A DNA stretch of 37,554 nt. It comes from an uncultured Caryophanales bacterium. Lineage in GTDB: Bacteria; Bacillota_I; Bacilli_A; Acholeplasmatales; Anaeroplasmataceae. A model generated the notes under the pieces. It did no database searches. It saw nothing but the letters and a program-made list of their open reading frames with translations, and was not told the origin of the DNA. How positions within the stretch are numbered: position 1 is the first letter of the stretch; each line of letters opens with the position of its first letter. The position numbers and the translations under genes were made by a program. This document shows, piece after piece, positions 37,270 through 37,554 of the stretch. The DNA lies in the NCBI GenBank assembly GCA_946626345.1, contig CAMOUB010000005.1, positions 1 to 37,554 on the forward strand, written 5' to 3'.

Positions 37270-37554
37270 TTATTTTCTTGGGAATTTTATGTTAGCTTGT
37301 GCAGCTGCAAGTCTAGCAACTGGCACTCTAAATGGAGAACATGATACATAATCTAAGCCAGCATTATGATAATATTCAATACTTCTTGGATCTCCTCCTG
37401 TTTCACCACATACACCAACATGTAAATTGCTTCTTGTGCTTCTTCCTGCCTTAACTGACATACTAACTAATTTACCAACGCCTTCAGTATCTAATGTCTT
37501 GAATGGGTTGAATTCTAAAATCTTAGTTTCATAATATGAAGGTAAGAATTTTTG
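37270..37554 (-). CDS. ppdK: Pyruvate, phosphate dikinase, C-terminal fragment (continues beyond window)
   Basis: VGVCGETGGDPRSIEYYHNAGLDYVSCSPFRVPVARLAAAQA; open to window edge in the minus-strand frame. Confidence 0.92.
   Translation of the reverse strand, partial: QKFLPSYYETKILEFNPFKTLDTEGVGKLVSMSVKAGRSTRSNLHVGVCGETGGDPRSIEYYHNAGLDYVSCSPFRVPVARLAAAQANIKFPRK

Noticed and set aside
1-37554. CRISPR array, prophage, transposon or integrase
   Set aside because: No regularly spaced repeats, cas, phage or transposase motifs seen; AT-rich simple-sequence similarity only.
1-37554. Mycoplasma-like recoding of TGA as Trp
   Set aside because: Conserved Trp positions use TGG and full-length ORFs are obtained with the standard code.

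Overview
AT-rich, low-GC Firmicutes/Bacilli-type chromosomal window, read with the standard bacterial code and densely coded on both strands. Housekeeping or metabolic genes recognised by sequence: a tRNA 3' end, ilvE-type aminotransferase, M16C metallopeptidase, ddh, purF, uvrC, rpoZ, gmk, rqcH-like NFACT protein and the C-terminal end of ppdK. There is also a cassette of two P-II-like proteins with a duplicated DUF1538 membrane protein. The most unusual part is a signalling region at about 9.7-24.2 kb. It holds (i) a REC/GGDEF*/EAL/GGDEF protein; (ii) a plus-strand operon of a 2TM-RCK channel with a non-canonical selectivity filter, a stand-alone cyclic-nucleotide-binding-domain protein and an unusual Mbeg1/DUF2974-like hydrolase fused to a divergent D-Ala-D-Ala-ligase-like ATP-grasp; and (iii) a convergent minus-strand operon of a CHASE2-adenylate cyclase, a xylose-isomerase-like TIM barrel, a GAF-HD-GYP protein and a membrane-anchored FecR/InlB-repeat-like protein. 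I propose this region as a candidate undescribed cAMP / c-di-GMP / ion-channel / envelope signalling system. Domain calls come from reading motifs by eye; no database search was run.
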